NCBI RefSeq assembly: GCF_000956475.1
Contig: NZ_JYJB01000009.1
Coordinates: forward strand, 656,958-720,957
DNA from: Microbacterium hydrocarbonoxydans
GTDB lineage: Bacteria; Actinomycetota; Actinomycetes; Actinomycetales; Microbacteriaceae
DNA length: 64,000 nucleotides
Direction of reading: 5' to 3'
Part shown: positions 24,777 through 33,400 of the stretch, in pieces
How the letters are laid out: every line of letters begins with the position of its first letter
Numbering within the stretch: position 1 is the stretch's first letter
Translations under genes and position numbers: made by a program
Notes under the pieces: model-generated
What the model saw: the letters and a program-made list of their open reading frames with translations, nothing else
Database searches by the model: none
Told to the model about the DNA's origin: nothing

Positions 24777-25547
24777 TCAGCGTCCCTGGAACTTCGGCCG
24801 TCGCTTCGCCTGGAACGCGGCGAACCCCTCCCTGTAGTCCGAGGTGTCGCAGAGCGCTGCCTGCGCCGCGTTCTCGATCGCGACCGAGTCCCACAGCGCG
24901 AGCCGCTCGTCGCGGATACGCGCGATCAGCTGCTTGCTCGCGAGGAACGCCGCAGTGGCGCCACGGGCGGCGGTGGCGGCGGCATCCGTCACCGCCTGCA
25001 CCACCTCGTCGTCGGGGAACACCCGCGAGAACAGACCAGACTCGACGGCCTCACTGCCGCTCATCAGTCGCCCCGTGTAGATGAGGTCGAGCGTCTTGTG
25101 GGCTCCGAGCCGGTCGAGGAACAGTGCGTGCCCGCCGGAGTCGAGCGTCGCGCCGAGAGCGGCGAACGGAGACCCGATCTTCGCGGACTCGGCCACGTAG
25201 ACGACATCAGTGGCGATGAGCAGGCCCAGGCCCACCCCGAGGCATGCGCCGTGAGCGACGGCGAAAGTGGGGGCCGGAAACGTCGACATGCGCCGCAGCA
25301 GCGGGGTGACGAGACCGCCGAGATAGCCGATCACGTCGTCGTCGCGGGGATCCACCCCGGAGATGTCGCGGCCTGCGCAGAAGGCCCGCCCCTCACCGCG
25401 CAGCACGAGCGCGCGAACCCCGGCCGCCTCGGCCGCGTCGTACACCGATCCGAGGTCATGCAGAGCCTGCTCGTCGAGGGAGTTCAGCTTCGACGGCGCA
25501 TTCAGGGCGATCGTGGCGACGTCGTCGGCGATGGTGAGATCGATCAT
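24777..25547 (-). CDS. paaG: 1,2-epoxyphenylacetyl-CoA isomerase (crotonase fold)
   Basis: This 256-residue crotonase-family enzyme converts ring-1,2-epoxyphenylacetyl-CoA to oxepin-CoA in the phenylacetate pathway. The oxyanion-hole stretches are FCAGRDISG and HGACLGVGLGLLIATDV. The catalytic Asp is preserved in GATLDSGGHALF, matching DCGG of E. coli PaaG, and the C-terminus (SDYREGFAAFQAKRRPKF) closely follows PaaG's SDYREG..AF.AKR.P.F ending. It lies ten bases downstream of paaE and is the last gene of this paa block. Confidence 0.88.
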   Translation of the reverse strand: MIDLTIADDVATIALNAPSKLNSLDEQALHDLGSVYDAAEAAGVRALVLRGEGRAFCAGRDISGVDPRDDDVIGYLGGLVTPLLRRMSTFPAPTFAVAHGACLGVGLGLLIATDVVYVAESAKIGSPFAALGATLDSGGHALFLDRLGAHKTLDLIYTGRLMSGSEAVESGLFSRVFPDDEVVQAVTDAAATAARGATAAFLASKQLIARIRDERLALWDSVAIENAAQAALCDTSDYREGFAAFQAKRRPKFQGR

Positions 25548-25557
25548 CGGATGCTCC

Positions 25558-26715
25558 TCAGACGTCGTAGTCGACCACGAGGCGGTCGCTGGTCGGGTGG
25601 GACTGGCAGGTGAGCACGAAGCCGCGAGAGATCTCGTCGGGTTCGAGCGCGTAGTTCTCGGTCATCGTGACGCTGCCCTCGATCACCCGGGCGCGGCAGG
25701 TGCCGCAGACGCCTCCTGCGCACGCGAACGGGGCGTCGGGTCGCACACGCAGTGCGGCGTTCAGCACCGACTCGTGCGCGTCGACCGGGCTCTGCACGGT
25801 GGACGACACGCCGTCGAGCGTCACCTCGATCTGCACGGTCTTCTCGCCCTCGCGAACCTCGACCGGTCGCGCAGCGCGCAGCGGCTCCTCACCGGTCGTG
25901 AACAGCTCGAACCGGATGCGGTCACGCTCGACACCGAGGCCGGCGAGCACCTCACGGCACAGGTCGACGAGCGCGAGCGGGCCGCACAGGAACCACTCGT
26001 CGACGTCGGCCGGGAGGATCAGGGTGCGGAAGATCAGCCGCAGCCTCTCCTCATCCAGCCTGCCGGACAGCACGGGGGCCGTGCGCTGCTCGCGAGACAG
26101 CACGTGGTGCAGGACGAGGCGCGTGGGGTAGCGGTCCTTCAGATCGGCGAGGTCCTCGAGGAACATGACGTCGAGCGTCGACCGGTTCGTGTAGAGCAGC
26201 GTGAACCGCGAGGTGTCCGAGCGGCTCAGCACGGTCTGCGCGAGCGACATGAGCGGGGTGATACCCGATCCCGCCGCGATGCCGACGACGTGGCGGTGGT
26301 CGAGATCGGCAAGGCCTGAGGTGAAGGTGCCCTGCGGGCTCATCACGTCGATCTCGAAGCCGGGCTTCAGCCCGGTCTGCGCCCAGGTCGAGAACAGGCC
26401 GCCTTCGTCGCGCTTCACAGCCACGCTGAGTCGTGTCGGCGTGCCGTCGTCGCGATGCTCCGGAGCACGGCACAGCGAGTAGGAGCGCCGCACCTCGACG
26501 CCGTCGAGGACCGTGCGCAGCGCCACGTACTGGCCGGGCAGATGGTCGTAGTCGTGAGCCAGCTCTGCGGGAACGGTGAAGGTCACCTCGACCGCATCGT
26601 CGGTCAGCGGCCGCACGTCCTCGACGGTCAGGGTGTGGAATCGAGCGCGCGTGCGCGCCGGCTGGGGGCGAGCGGATGCCGCAGGCGAGACCTGCGCGGA
26701 TGCGAACAGCGACAT
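25558..26715 (-). CDS. paaE: phenylacetyl-CoA epoxidase reductase subunit
   Basis: The 385-residue reductase passes electrons from NADPH to the PaaA diiron centre. An FAD-binding domain (RRSYSLC, residues about 75 to 81) is followed by a NAD(P)H domain (GIAAGSGITPLMSLAQTVL) and a C-terminal plant-type 2Fe-2S ferredoxin with CAGGVCGTCRA and a final Cys (VLTCQSHP). The start MSLFASAQ overlaps the paaD stop by one base. The order A-B-C-D-E is the canonical paa order. Confidence 0.93.
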   Translation of the reverse strand: MSLFASAQVSPAASARPQPARTRARFHTLTVEDVRPLTDDAVEVTFTVPAELAHDYDHLPGQYVALRTVLDGVEVRRSYSLCRAPEHRDDGTPTRLSVAVKRDEGGLFSTWAQTGLKPGFEIDVMSPQGTFTSGLADLDHRHVVGIAAGSGITPLMSLAQTVLSRSDTSRFTLLYTNRSTLDVMFLEDLADLKDRYPTRLVLHHVLSREQRTAPVLSGRLDEERLRLIFRTLILPADVDEWFLCGPLALVDLCREVLAGLGVERDRIRFELFTTGEEPLRAARPVEVREGEKTVQIEVTLDGVSSTVQSPVDAHESVLNAALRVRPDAPFACAGGVCGTCRARVIEGSVTMTENYALEPDEISRGFVLTCQSHPTSDRLVVDYDV

Positions 26716-27230
26716 CAGTGCACCTTGAAATGGTCGAAGGGCTCGAGGCAGGCGCGGCACTCGAACAGCGCCTTGCACGAGGTCGATCCGAAGCGCGAGA
26801 CCTCGCGGGTGTCGAGAGAACCGCAACGCGGACAGCGCACGCTGATGGCGAGGCGGATGGGACCGCCCTTCGAGAGACTCGGGGACCCATGCGCTGCACG
26901 ACCGGAGGGCGGGGCGATGCCGTACTCCTCGAGCTTGCGCTTGCCGGCATCCGACATCCAGTCCGTCGTCCACGCGGGCGAGAGCACGAGGCGCACGTCC
27001 ACCTGCGCGAAGCCCGCGGCGGTGAGCGCGAGGATCACGTCGTCGCGGATCGCGTCCATCGCGGGGCAGCCGCTGTACGTGGGCGTGATGTCGACGTGCA
27101 CGCGGTCGCCGTCGACCTCGACGGCCCGCAGCACGCCGAGGTCCTCGATCGTGAGAACGGGCACCTCGGGGTCGGGGACGGAGGCGGCGATCCGCCATGC
27201 CTCGTCGCGAGTGAGAACAGAGGTCACCAT
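26715..27230 (-). CDS. paaD: phenylacetyl-CoA epoxidase maturation protein PaaD
   Basis: The 171-residue protein has an N-terminal MIP18/DUF59 domain (VPDPEVPVLTIEDLG, YSGCPAMDAI) and a C-terminal zinc ribbon with two Cys pairs (CPRC and CRAC). PaaD is thought to help iron-sulfur or diiron assembly of the epoxidase. Between the two domains the residues GSPSLSKGG are encoded by a diverged copy of the CCCTTCGA..CTC..GG dispersed repeat. The gene overlaps paaC by seven bases. Confidence 0.92.
   Translation of the reverse strand: MVTSVLTRDEAWRIAASVPDPEVPVLTIEDLGVLRAVEVDGDRVHVDITPTYSGCPAMDAIRDDVILALTAAGFAQVDVRLVLSPAWTTDWMSDAGKRKLEEYGIAPPSGRAAHGSPSLSKGGPIRLAISVRCPRCGSLDTREVSRFGSTSCKALFECRACLEPFDHFKVH
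26861..26888. repeat. diverged dispersed-repeat unit inside paaD
   Basis: The run CCCTTCGAGAGACTCGGGGA with flanking GACC resembles the CCCTTCGACAAGCTCAGGGA unit seen in the TPP gene and falls in frame in the PaaD linker. The match is partial. Confidence 0.55.
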
Positions 27231-28123
27231 GTCGCCCCCGGATGCCGACGGGCCAGGACTTGCATCTCGGCGAGCAGATGACCGAACGGCGTGGAGTGCG
27301 AGCCGTGTCGCCCTCCGGCCGACGATGCCGCGACAGTCGGGATTGCGAGCTCGGCCTCGGTGAACACGGTGCTCACGACCGCGTCGAATCCGGCACGCAG
27401 GGCCGAGGGGCGCGCGGCGGCCCCGCCCAGGCGCTCGATCAGCTCGTCGTCGCGAAACAGCTCGTCGACGTACGGCCAGATGTCGGCGACCGCCCGGGTG
27501 ATCCGCATGCGCGACTCATCCGTGCCGCCGGCGAGGCGCAGCATCCACTGCACCGCGTGGTCGCGGTGATAGTCGACCTCTTTGAGAGCCTTCTCCGCGA
27601 TCGCGGCGAGCGTCGCGTCGGTGCTGGTTCGAAGCGCGGAGTACAGCTCGAACATGTAGCTCGAGACCACGAACTGCCGGGCGATCGTCTGTGCGAAGTC
27701 TCCGTTCGGCTGTTCGACGATCCAGGCGCTGCGGAACTCCGGCTCGTCGCGGAAGTAGGCGAGATCGTCTTCGGAGCGGCCGTCGTAGGAGCCCGCGTAG
27801 CGCAGGAGCGAGCGGGCATGCCCGAGCAGGTCGAGGGCGATGTTGGCGAGAGCGACGTCCTCTTCGAGCTCGGGCGCGCGCGAGATCCAGGCGCCGAGCT
27901 GCTGCGAGAGGATCAGGGCATCGTCACCGAGCCGCAGTGCGTACTCGGCGATGTCGGCGGATGCCGCGACCCCGCCGGCTCCGGTGAGCTCATCGCTGAG
28001 CTTCAGCTCGTCGACCGAGACGTCGCCGTGGGCAGAGACGTCGCGATCTGATCGCGGCGTTTCGTCTCGCTCCTTCGTCGCTCGCTCAACGACCGGGGGG
28101 TGGGCCGGAGATGCCCCGTTCAC
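27224..28123 (-). CDS. paaC: phenylacetyl-CoA epoxidase structural subunit PaaC
   Basis: This 299-residue non-catalytic partner of PaaA has the ferritin-like helical pattern: ALRLGDDALILSQQLGAWI, IALDLLGHARSLL and ALKEVDYHRDHAVQWMLRLAGG. I start at a GTG that overlaps the paaB stop by four bases (GTGA). This gives a 40-residue N-terminal extension before the conserved SADIAEYALRLGDDAL region. Much of the extension (VVERATKERDETP) is encoded by a dispersed repeat unit. No other start codon with a ribosome binding site lies between, so the extension is probably made. Confidence 0.9.
   Translation of the reverse strand: MNGASPAHPPVVERATKERDETPRSDRDVSAHGDVSVDELKLSDELTGAGGVAASADIAEYALRLGDDALILSQQLGAWISRAPELEEDVALANIALDLLGHARSLLRYAGSYDGRSEDDLAYFRDEPEFRSAWIVEQPNGDFAQTIARQFVVSSYMFELYSALRTSTDATLAAIAEKALKEVDYHRDHAVQWMLRLAGGTDESRMRITRAVADIWPYVDELFRDDELIERLGGAAARPSALRAGFDAVVSTVFTEAELAIPTVAASSAGGRHGSHSTPFGHLLAEMQVLARRHPGATW
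28058..28096. repeat. TCGTTGAGCGAGCG-type repeat in the paaC 5' end
   Basis: One unit (CGTTTCGTCTCGCTCCTTCG followed by TCGCTCGCTCAACGACCGG) lies in frame in the paaC N-terminal extension. It is in the same orientation as the left copy at 2263. Confidence 0.85.
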
Positions 28124-28425
28124 AGGTGCGGCACCCCCTCGGACGCTGTGTAGTACACGGCGTGCCTGTAGTTCTTGCCAGCGGGACTCTCGAAGTAGGC
28201 GCCCTTCGCGTCGGGGTCGCTCGTCGTGATCGCCTCGGCGGGCGCGACCCAGATCGAGACGCCCTCGCCCCGTCGGGTGTACAGGTCCCGAGCGTTCCGG
28301 ATCGCCATCTCGGCATCCGGAGCATGGAGCGACCCGACATGCACGTGGCTCAGCCCGCGGTTCGCGCGGACGAAGACCTCCCAGAGAGGCCACGGCTCGC
28401 GCTCGACGGCGCCAGGGGTCGCCAT
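28120..28425 (-). CDS. paaB: phenylacetyl-CoA epoxidase subunit PaaB
   Basis: The 101-residue subunit carries the family landmarks WPLWEVFVRANRGLSHVHVGS, ALRNARDLYTRR-like AIRNARDLYTRRGEGVSIWV, and the C-terminal SPAGKNYRHAVYYT. PaaB bridges PaaAC heterodimers in the epoxidase. It shares one base with the paaA stop and four with the paaC start. Confidence 0.93.
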   Translation of the reverse strand: MATPGAVEREPWPLWEVFVRANRGLSHVHVGSLHAPDAEMAIRNARDLYTRRGEGVSIWVAPAEAITTSDPDAKGAYFESPAGKNYRHAVYYTASEGVPHL

Positions 28426-29405
28426 CACGCCACCTTCCCCTCGGAGCGCGCGGCCTGCTTGCGCGCGTACTCCGCCGCCGCCTCGCGCACCCAGGCTCCG
28501 TCTTCGTGCGCGGTGCGGCGACGTTCGAGGCGCTCGGCGTTGCAGGGTCCGTTGCCGCGGAGCACCTCGAAGAACTCGTCCCAGTCGATCTCGCCCATGT
28601 CGTACTCGCCCTTGTCCTCGTTCCAGCGGAGGTCGGGGTCGGGGAGAGTCACGCCGAGGATCTCGGCCTGCGGCACCAGCATCCCGACGAAACGCTGACG
28701 CAGCTCGTCGTTGGAGAATCGCTTGATCTTCCACTTCATCGACTGGGCCGAGTTGGGGGACTGGTCATCCGGCGGGCCGAACATGGCAAGGCTCGGCCAG
28801 TACCAGCGGTTCACGGCATCCTGCGCCATCTGACGCTGCTCGTCCGTGCCACGCATCAGTGCGAGCAGGATCTCGAAGCCCTGCCGCTGGTGGAACGACT
28901 CCTCCTTGCAGACCCGCACCATCGCCCGCCCGTAGGGGCCGTAAGAGGCGCGGCACAGGGGCACCTGGTTGCAGATCGCGGCGCCGTCGACGAGCCACCC
29001 GATCGCCCCCATGTCGGCCCAGGTCGGCGTCGGGTAGTTGAAGATCGAGGAGTACTTCGCGCGACCGGTGATGAGCTGCTCCATCATCTCGTCGCGGGTG
29101 ATCCCGAGCGTCTGGGCCGCGGAGTAGAGGTAGAGGCCGTGTCCGGCTTCGTCCTGCACCTTCGCCATGAGGATCGCCTTGCGCTTCAGGCTCGGGGCGC
29201 GGGTGATCCAGTTGCCCTCGGGCTGCATGCCGATGATCTCGGAGTGCGCGTGCTGGCTGATCTGGCGGATCAGGGTCTTGCGGTAGGCATCCGGCATCCA
29301 GTCGCGCGGTTCGATGCGCTGCTCGTTCGCGACGAGTTCGTCGAACAGGCGCTCCTCTTCGGAGAGCTCGCCGTCTACAAGGGAGAGGTCTGCGGGGGTG
29401 GTCAT
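28425..29405 (-). CDS. paaA: phenylacetyl-CoA epoxidase catalytic subunit PaaA
   Basis: This 326-residue diiron oxygenase subunit forms the 1,2-epoxide of phenylacetyl-CoA. Both iron-binding ExxH pairs are visible: [12 protein letters not shown] and [11 protein letters not shown]. The extended start [13 protein letters not shown] is preceded by GAGGAG. It is the first gene of the minus-strand paaABCDE-paaG operon. A probable PaaR operator lies 30 bases upstream. The ligase gene paaK is not in the window. Confidence 0.95.
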   Translation of the reverse strand: MTTPADLSLVDGELSEEERLFDELVANEQRIEPRDWMPDAYRKTLIRQISQHAHSEIIGMQPEGNWITRAPSLKRKAILMAKVQDEAGHGLYLYSAAQTLGITRDEMMEQLITGRAKYSSIFNYPTPTWADMGAIGWLVDGAAICNQVPLCRASYGPYGRAMVRVCKEESFHQRQGFEILLALMRGTDEQRQMAQDAVNRWYWPSLAMFGPPDDQSPNSAQSMKWKIKRFSNDELRQRFVGMLVPQAEILGVTLPDPDLRWNEDKGEYDMGEIDWDEFFEVLRGNGPCNAERLERRRTAHEDGAWVREAAAEYARKQAARSEGKVA

Positions 29406-29434
29406 CGTCGACTCCTCAGCTTCGGTCGCCTTTA

Positions 29435-29449
29435 CTGACCGTTCGTTAG
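29435..29449. promoter_or_regulatory. candidate PaaR (TetR) operator upstream of paaA
   Basis: The sequence CTGACCGTTCGTTAG lies 30 bases upstream of the paaA start. It shares the core GACCGNTCGTT with the element at 53749-53764 upstream of paaJ, next to the TetR gene. Two copies of one core in front of the two paa operons argue for common control. Confidence 0.7.
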
Positions 29450-29490
29450 GTAATTCTGGCATGACGAATCCCGCCGTGCAAGGCCCGGCC

Positions 29491-29910
29491 TCAGCGCGAG
29501 CGCGAGACCAGCTCGAGGAGCGCTCGGCCGTATGCCTCGGAGGGGTCGGGATGCTCGAACCGCAGCGTCTCCCCGGCGATCTCGACCACGACCTCGAACG
29601 TGTCGTCGAGGCGGCTCAGGCGGCGGAATGTGCCGCGGAGGAGTTCGCGCAGCTGATCCTCGCGGGGCAGCCACACCGCGTCGGCCAGGGTCACGGCGTC
29701 GAGCGCCCATTCGGTGGTGCCGTTGAACGCGAGGTCGGTGCCGCTGGGAGTCTGCCGGGCCTCGATCGTCATCTCGCTCACCGTGAACACGTCGGCCTCG
29801 GCTTCGAGCTCCACATCGTCGGGGAGATCGAGCTGGAACCGGTCACCCTCGGCCGGACGCCAGGACAGTCCGGCGTCACGCAGGGCGACGGCGAGTTCGC
29901 GGGTGATCAT
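29491..29910 (-). CDS. conserved hypothetical protein
   Basis: I do not recognise the family. The 139-residue protein is acidic, with alternating short beta-like stretches and an amphipathic C-terminal helix ([18 protein letters not shown]). No membrane segment, signal peptide or metal motif is seen. It is oriented like paaA but upstream of the paaA operator, and lies 37 bases downstream of the secretion operon's last gene, so it could be read through from that operon or stand alone. Confidence 0.65.
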   Translation of the reverse strand: MITRELAVALRDAGLSWRPAEGDRFQLDLPDDVELEAEADVFTVSEMTIEARQTPSGTDLAFNGTTEWALDAVTLADAVWLPREDQLRELLRGTFRRLSRLDDTFEVVVEIAGETLRFEHPDPSEAYGRALLELVSRSR

Positions 29911-29947
29911 GCATCCACGCTAGACGACGGGCGACGTCATCGCCGGG

Positions 29948-30493
29948 TCAGCGAAGCGCGAACGTCTCCAGGACCCATCGTGTCCATCGTTGCGCCAGCG
30001 CTGCGCGCGCGCGGGCGCTCAGGTGCGGCATGGCGGCCGACAGGGGTCCGCCCGCCGCGAGTGCGCTGTCGTATGGGAGGCGCATCTGAACGGGCACGTC
30101 GTGAGAGGAGGATCTGCGTCGTCCGAACGCAGAGGTGATCACGGGCAAGGTGCGCGGCTCCGCTCCGAGGCCGAAGCGGGCAGTGACGTCGGTGACCCGC
30201 TCATGGAGGGCGTTCACCCCGTGGGTCGATTGAGCGCCGACCAGGACGAGGTAGCCGTTCGTGAGGGCGGAGGCGGCTTTGCGCTCGTCGTAGCGTCCCC
30301 CGTCGATGAGCTGGTGTGCGCTTGCCGGGGCAGGCGGGAGCGCGAGCCCGAATCGTCGGTCGAATGCTGCCGAGTCTTCTGCGATGACGGTGGGCAGGCG
30401 GACGCCATGGCTGATGAGGAGGTGCAGGCTGAGCGCGGCGAGCGTGGTGGTGCCGGTGCCGCCGCTCGCACCGAGGAAGGTCACGGTCGTCAT
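29948..30493 (-). CDS. P-loop-like MinD/ParA-type protein with altered Walker A
   Basis: The 181-residue protein begins MTTVTFLGASGGTGTTTLAA, which has the shape of a deviant Walker A motif (KGGxGKTT) but lacks both lysines. Later stretches (YLVLVGAQSTHGVN, LPVITSAFGRR, VQMRLPYDSALAAGGPL) match the MinD-like sequence order, so it is probably a degenerate P-loop NTPase. The start overlaps the EccC stop as ATGA, placing it last in the type VII operon. It may be an accessory or chaperone-like subunit; its ATPase activity is doubtful. Confidence 0.75.
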   Translation of the reverse strand: MTTVTFLGASGGTGTTTLAALSLHLLISHGVRLPTVIAEDSAAFDRRFGLALPPAPASAHQLIDGGRYDERKAASALTNGYLVLVGAQSTHGVNALHERVTDVTARFGLGAEPRTLPVITSAFGRRRSSSHDVPVQMRLPYDSALAAGGPLSAAMPHLSARARAALAQRWTRWVLETFALR

Positions 30494-33400
30494 CGTGTCT
30501 GCTCGGTTCTCCCGGGCATGTGGGCGACCTGGACGACGTGCGGGGACTCGCCGCGGCGGACGTAGCGGCCACGTCCTGGGGGGAAGCGTTCGGCGTGCAC
30601 GCGGGGAAGGATCTGTCCCTCGCTGCGGTCGCCAGACAGGAGCAGGAGGGCCCCGCCGGTGTCTCGGATCCCCTGAAGGAACGGGCTGTACATTGCTCTC
30701 ACGGATCCGGCCACCGGGCGGGACAGGATGATGTGGAAACGGGTGTCCCGGGCGGTGGGCAGGTGCGCGGCGAGGGCCGTGAGGTGTTCGATGCCGCCGG
30801 CGCTCATGATGTCGTGGTCGTCGACGATCAGGACGACGCGGGGTGCGACCGCGAGGGCGGCGGGGTCGAGGCTCGGGCGGCGGGAGAGCTCGGTGGCGAT
30901 GGAGGATGCGAGCCCTGACGTTTGAGCGGTGGTGCGGGCGTGCGCCGCGAGATAGGCGTCGGGGATCGTCTCTCCGACATGCCCACGGGAGTCCACGATG
31001 GCGATGGCGAGTTCGTCCGGAGTGAACCGCTCGATGAGCCCAGCGACGATCATGCGGAGCGTGCTGGATTTGCCGCTGCGGGCGTCGCCGAACACGAGGA
31101 GGTGCTGGTCGGAGCGGGTGAACTCCCAGAACGCGGGTTCCATGGTGTCCTGCCGGAGGCCGAACGGGACGGAGTCCGGCTCGTCGACGGCCTCGGGGAG
31201 CTGGTCCGGGTCGAGGTCCTGCGGGAGCAGTCGGATGGGCGCCGCGGATGGGCCGGACCAGGAAGCGGCGACGCGGTGCCCGAGCGTCTCGACGGCGTCT
31301 CCGAGTTCGCCTTCGTCTGCGGCCTCCAGGACCGGAAGGGCGACCTGGCCGATGAGTCCGTTGTCGCTGAGGGCGCGGCCGGGAGCCGCAGCGCGGATGG
31401 TGCGTGCGAGGCTCCGGTCGACCTGGGAATCTCCGGCGTCGTTGAGACGCATCTCGATCTTGGTGCCGAACAGGGATTGATGAGCGATGCGCAGTTCGCT
31501 CCAGCGGGACAGGGCGACGACGATGTGGACCCCGTAGTTCGCTGCGCGCATCATGATCGCCGTGAACGCGGCATCCAAGTCATCGAACTCCTGACGCAGG
31601 GCGCCGTACCCGTTCACGAGGACGACGATCTCGGCAGACGCGAGCTGCGGGATCTGTCCTGCTGCGTGCCGGGACCGCAGCTGCGAGACCGAATCGATCC
31701 CGGTGTCCTTGAAGATCTGTTCGCGGGTGGTGAGCATCGCTTCGAGTTCTTCGATCAGGCGTCGCATCCGAGCGGGGTCGGAGCGGGTCGCGACGCCGCC
31801 GACGTGCGGGAACGGCTCCAGACGGCGCAGACCGCCACCGGCGAGGTCCATCCCATAGATGGCGACGTCCTTGGGCGTGCGAGTCAAAGCGAGGGAGACG
31901 GCGATGGTTCGCAGGAGCGTGCCGCGTCCCGATTGCGGGCTGCCGATGATGGCGAGGTGTCCGCCGCCGCGGGTGAGATCGAGGATCCACGGGGACTGCG
32001 TCTGATGCGCGGGGTCGTCGATCAGCCCGATGGGCAGCTCGAGATCCGTCGCGGCATCCTGCTCGCCGAGGATCTGTCCGAGGGCGAGTCGTTCCGGGAG
32101 CGGCGGCAACCACGCCGAGGTGACTGTGCGGTCGTCGGCTCGCAGGCGTGTCACGGCCTCGTCGATGAACAGTTCACCCATTTCCGGTGCGGAGAGCGCG
32201 GGGGCCGGGACCGGACCGTCATCCGTGTCTTGGGAGATGCCGTTGTACAGCGGGAGACGGAAGACCCGATTCCGCTCGCCGTCGGTGGTGACGGGCGCGG
32301 ACCGGGCGGGTACCGGTCCGGAGACGAATCCAGCGCGGAACCGCTGGTACACCGATGTGTCGACTTTGAGGATGCCGTAGCCGGGGAGGGCTGGGAGGCG
32401 ATACGCGTCGGTGGTGCCGAGGACGACGTGGGATTCGCTCTCGCTGAAGGTACGCAGACCCAGCCGGTACGACAGGTAGGTGTCGAGGCCGCGGAGCTTG
32501 CCGGCTTCGATGCGCTGGCTGGACAGGAGCAGGTGGATGCCGATGGAGCGTCCGATGCGTCCGATCTGCAGGAACAGGTCGATGAACTCCGGTTCGGCGG
32601 TCAGCAGCTCACCGAACTCGTCGATCACCATGAACAGATGCGGCATCGGATCGAGGTCGGGACGGGTCTTGCGCAGCTCCCGATAGTGGGTGATCGAGGG
32701 GGAGGAGTCGGCGTCTTTCAGCATCTGCTGGCGCCGGAGCACCTCGCCCTGCAGAGACGCACGTGCACGCGTGGTCAGCTGCGGGTCGGCGGCGAGGTTG
32801 TCGATGAGTCCTGCGACGTGGGGCAGGGACTGGAACGGGGAGAACGCTGCGCCGCCCTTGTAGTCGACGAGGAGGAGGCTGAGATCCTCGGGCGGGTGCA
32901 CGAGAGCGAGGGACAGCAGAAGCGTGCGGAGCATCTCCGATTTGCCCGAACCGGTCGCGCCGACGCAGATCCCGTGCGGGCCCATGCCTTCCTGGGCGCT
33001 CTCCTTCAGGTCGAGGAACACGGGCCGCCCGTTGTCGTCGGTGCCGAACGGCACGCGCAGGAATGCGCTGGGGGAGCGGAGCGCCCACAGCGCGGTCGGG
33101 TCGATGTCGGCGACGTCGGTGATGCCGAGGAGACGGGTGATGTCCAGGGGATCCGTGGTGCCGCTGTCGGCGCGGGCGGCGACGTGGACGGTGCGGAACG
33201 CCGCCATCGACCGGGCGAGCGCGACCAGCGTGTCGCTGCGCGTGTCGTCGGGGATGAACGCCACCGGCACGGGGGCGGCAGAGGAGGCGCGATGGGTGAC
33301 GATCGCATCGTTCTCTGCGATCGTGATGCGCACGTCGACATCGTCGGGTTCGTGCAGCCGGTCGGCGAGGAGGTGGACGACGGTGACGTTCAGGTCCTGC

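Noticed and set aside
24491..25547. Whether the membrane protein/TetR pair belongs to the paa operon
   Set aside because: Its own palindrome and AT-rich promoter patch lie between paaG and the pair, so it is more likely a separate unit.
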